Below are positions 61,621 through 64,000 of a DNA stretch of 64,000 nt, piece after piece. The notes under the pieces were generated by a model. It was not told where the DNA came from. It saw nothing but the letters and a program-made list of their open reading frames with translations, and ran no database searches. Origin of the DNA: Phaseolus vulgaris (taxonomy: Eukaryota > Streptophyta > Magnoliopsida > Fabales > Fabaceae). Where the stretch lies: contig NC_023756.2 in assembly GCF_000499845.2 (NCBI RefSeq), positions 8,787,344-8,851,343 of the forward strand. The letters are read 5' to 3'. Position numbers and translations under genes: made by a program. Every line of letters starts with the position of its first letter. Position 1 is the first letter of the stretch.

Positions 61621-62365
61621 TTTCCATTACTTTCTATTCATTCCCTTTCTCTCTTTCTCCTTTCTCTCTCATTTTACTTTTTCTTCTTTATATTTTACAC
61701 GCTCAATTTGCTTCTGTTTCATGATTAATTCAATCACAATTTATATTTCTACTTATGCTTTGTTTTACATTCTCATTTCTAAGTTTCTTCACTTTATATT
61801 TTTTTTAGTTTATGTTTCCTACAATTTACATTTCAACCATTTAGTTTTCCTGCACCTTACATTACAATCATTTTTTTTTATTAGCCATTTACTTTTCTAT
61901 GATTTACTCTTAAACGCTCTTTTTTTCTTTTTCTGTAGAATCATTACACGGTCTAGTAAGAAATTGTTGACTAGACACTTTAATAATTGTACTTAACTTC
62001 TTTTTCATGGACTTTTTTATGTTTTAGTTTTCATTGTAGATTATTTTCATGTCTTTTATATTTTTTTTCATCTACATTTCAATTCTTTATATTTCTTGTG
62101 TTGATAGATGGTTTACTAGATAATTGTGTATAGACAATATATTATTCACTCTATTTTATGTTCTAATTTGTCTTTCATTCCAATTTCCTTTCTTCCCCCA
62201 AATTTTAATTATATTAAGGAGATTATGAAGTAGTGGAAGTGTGATATATTGAATGTGTCTTCGGGGATTCGACCTATATTACATTAGGGAAAGTTTAGTT
62301 TTATTTTGAAAACTAGACACAACTAAACCAATACATCAAATTGGCATTGTTGCTAAGGGACACCA
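61620..62365 (+). mobile_element. Ty3-gypsy (Tat/Athila-like) LTR end and primer-site relic
   Basis: A pyrimidine-rich tract (61620-61700) and tcttcggggattcgacct (62258-62275) resemble the U5 end of Tat/Athila LTRs. They are followed at ~62339-62362 by aattggcattgttgctaaggga, a decayed form of the TGGCGCCGTTGCC..GGGA primer region of these elements. No gag could be read downstream with confidence. Confidence 0.5.
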
Positions 62366-62984
62366 TCTCATTATGTTCCTATTGTTGATTTTCTCTTTTA
62401 TTTATGTTCGTTTTCTTAGGATTTTTTTGTTTACTAGACGATTTTACTTAAAGGTCTTGATTAGACGATTCGTTATAAATAGTCTTATATGTAGACTTTT
62501 TTTTTTTTTTTGAGTTTTTAGATTGTCTAAGGAGTTTACAATTTGGTTCTTTTATTTGTTTCATTTCCTTCGCATTATATATGTATTTATTTTCTTTTAA
62601 TAATAAGTTTACATAATTACTCTTAATTTTATCATGGTCAACATTATAACTATGAACCATATTATAAGCAGTCTAATGATTCATATTGTGTGTCATATTG
62701 TTATTAACTTTGTGCAAACTTTAACTATCAGAGGCTTAGTAAGTCAAGTTTTCAACAACCAACTTGTCAATCATACCAACAACGATCTTCGAATTCCTAA
62801 ACACGATGTTGAAATCCTTCTACATGATTGCAATCCAGAACAAATCCCCAAACTTATATCTTTTGATTTTATGCCTTTGAATGGATGTAATAACATTTTA
62901 CACTTTACTTTTATATTTTATCAATGTGAAAGTGACATAGCAAATTACAAGCTTTGAAAAACACAACATGTATTCATCAGAGCA

Positions 62985-63290
62985 ACTATCACTAACTATA
63001 ACCCTATGGTATGCATCAACTCTCATAAACAACTCTTTCAATCTCTTAAGGGCCCACACAAAGTTATTTCATGTTCAGAGCCAGTAAAACAAATGCACCA
63101 AAGAAAGTCAACCTTGTTGAGTATCCTCAAATAAGGGCATCTTGTACCTGTTAGTTTTGTAGGTACTATCTATCATCAACATAATGTTAAACAAATTCAA
63201 TAGTTTTACTGAATCATGATGTGTCTAAAATATATTTTGCACCATGTTCGTACCCTTATTAAACCTACACCAACAAAGATACATGTCTCG
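62985..63290 (-). pseudogene. MULE-type transposase fragment
   Basis: The minus strand reads SVKLLNLFNIMLMIDSTYKT then NRYKMPLFE, and after a frame break NNFVWALKRLKELFMRVDAY then HRVIVSD. The order (LLN.F..VL..D.TYKTNRY.MPL.E; F.WAL..L..LF; VIV.D) is the core of the Mutator-like (MULE/FAR1-related) transposase. The first catalytic Asp is visible in IDSTYKT. Frame breaks and truncation show it is dead. Confidence 0.8.
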
Positions 63291-63479
63291 CTAAAGTAAT
63301 ATCCTCAATTGTTGCATTTCAATTCTATAAGCTCTTTTCGATCTTTGATACACAATAAGTGATGGAGGACCATCCCAACATATCTAGTCACCACAACCCA
63401 AGCTAAGAGCATAGAATATAAAGCTTTACATAAGATATTTTATTCTTAGCCTTGTAAATATTTGTAAAAAGTAGACTAG

Positions 63480-64000
63480 TTTTAATTTTGGACCTTATAT
63501 TTTACACCAAGTTGCATAGGGATTTATTTTGAACATTGTATTTAGGCCATGGATAAAATAGGTTTAATAACCTAACCTTAAATTCCAGTTATGAGACTTA
63601 TGGGAAACTTGCTCCATAAGTTAAGGTTAGGTTTAGAGTTTGTGAAACTTGCAATGCAAGTTTCCCTTTCCTATAAATAGGACATACATTCTCTTGTATT
63701 TTCAACTTTGATTTGGATACAGAAATTCTGCTCAATTTCTTGCAAACTTTGTACCTGTCATGGTTCTCTCTAGAGTAGTCTTTTTTAAGATACTCTCTAG
63801 ACTCCTTCTAAGTGTTGGCCCAACCTTACTCTAGGAACTCTAACCTTCATCTCCATCTCACAAAACACGACTACTCCATTCCTCAAAACGCTTCCGCCAT
63901 AGTTCATCTTTCACGGAGAAGATCTAAAGAAATGCAAGAACGACTTGCATCAGTAAGGGCATTATAAACTTTCTTTATGGTGATTACATTATTATCATTA
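63480..64000 (+). mobile_element. LTR-like or promoter-like sequence running off the window
   Basis: TATAAATA at 63672-63679 is followed by a leader-like stretch (attctgctcaatttcttgca) and a T/C-rich segment, the layout of the R/U5 part of plant LTRs. An imperfect pair, ttaaggttaggttt and its complement aacctaaccttaa, lies just upstream (63570-63635). The element continues past 64000, so it cannot be classified. Confidence 0.35.

Noticed and set aside
1..64000. tRNA and rRNA genes
   Set aside because: Scanning for GGTTCGA-type T-loop motifs found only isolated hits (for example near 185 and in the LTR at 62265) without a cloverleaf context.

Overview
This window is nuclear DNA of a flowering plant: spliced genes with GT-AG introns, very AT-rich spacers, and plant-type LINE, Ty1-copia, Ty3-gypsy, CACTA and MULE relics. 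A phaseoloid legume is my best guess from remembered element and protein resemblances; no marker in the sequence proves it. Only two loci look like real protein-coding genes. The rest is mobile DNA and older duplications of it.

Layout. 1-3.5 kb: possible tail of an upstream gene, then spacer. 3.55-4.57 kb: four exons of a basic, Ser-rich protein resembling the N-terminal half of remorin-family proteins; a phase-compatible terminal exon lies at 7.82-8.03 kb. 8-9.7 kb: AT-rich spacer. 9.77-18.0 kb: a long direct duplication. One copy holds a solo LTR (TSD TATAC) and the other a 5'-truncated LINE with a 702-residue open frame (TSD ATACTAAATC). 18-26.3 kb: an array of diverged duplications carrying three copies of a ~480 bp foldback element and two decayed copies of exon 5 of the gene at 46-59 kb. 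26.3-30 kb: degenerate gypsy gag, LTR-like sequence, a 28 bp x 4 repeat and a CACTA-type end with ~60 bp subterminal repeats.

30-39 kb: AT-rich DNA with a LINE tail, a promoter-like segment (TATA box, telo-box) ahead of an aborted reading frame, two tandemly duplicated long imperfect hairpins, and a family of 372-378 bp CACTA-type foldback MITEs, two of which have perfect TAA target duplications. 39.9-42.7 kb: antisense gypsy remnant (gag, tRNA-Met primer site, LTR related to the solo LTR at 10.3 kb). 42.8-43.1 kb: B3-domain exon with an in-frame stop. 43-46 kb: spacer with LINE and gag scraps.

46.29-59.17 kb: the main gene, nine exons encoding a 272-residue protein with a transit-peptide-like N terminus and two membrane segments, which I assign to the DUF2854 / slr0575-like thylakoid family. 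All splice phases agree. Its introns hold an antisense, internally deleted copia element with both LTRs and a CTTGC TSD (intron 4), a second antisense copia remnant (intron 5) and a ~38-42 bp minisatellite (intron 6). 59.2-64 kb: spacer, a gypsy LTR/primer-site relic, a MULE transposase pseudogene (minus strand) and an LTR-like or promoter-like end. The two genes show no functional link.
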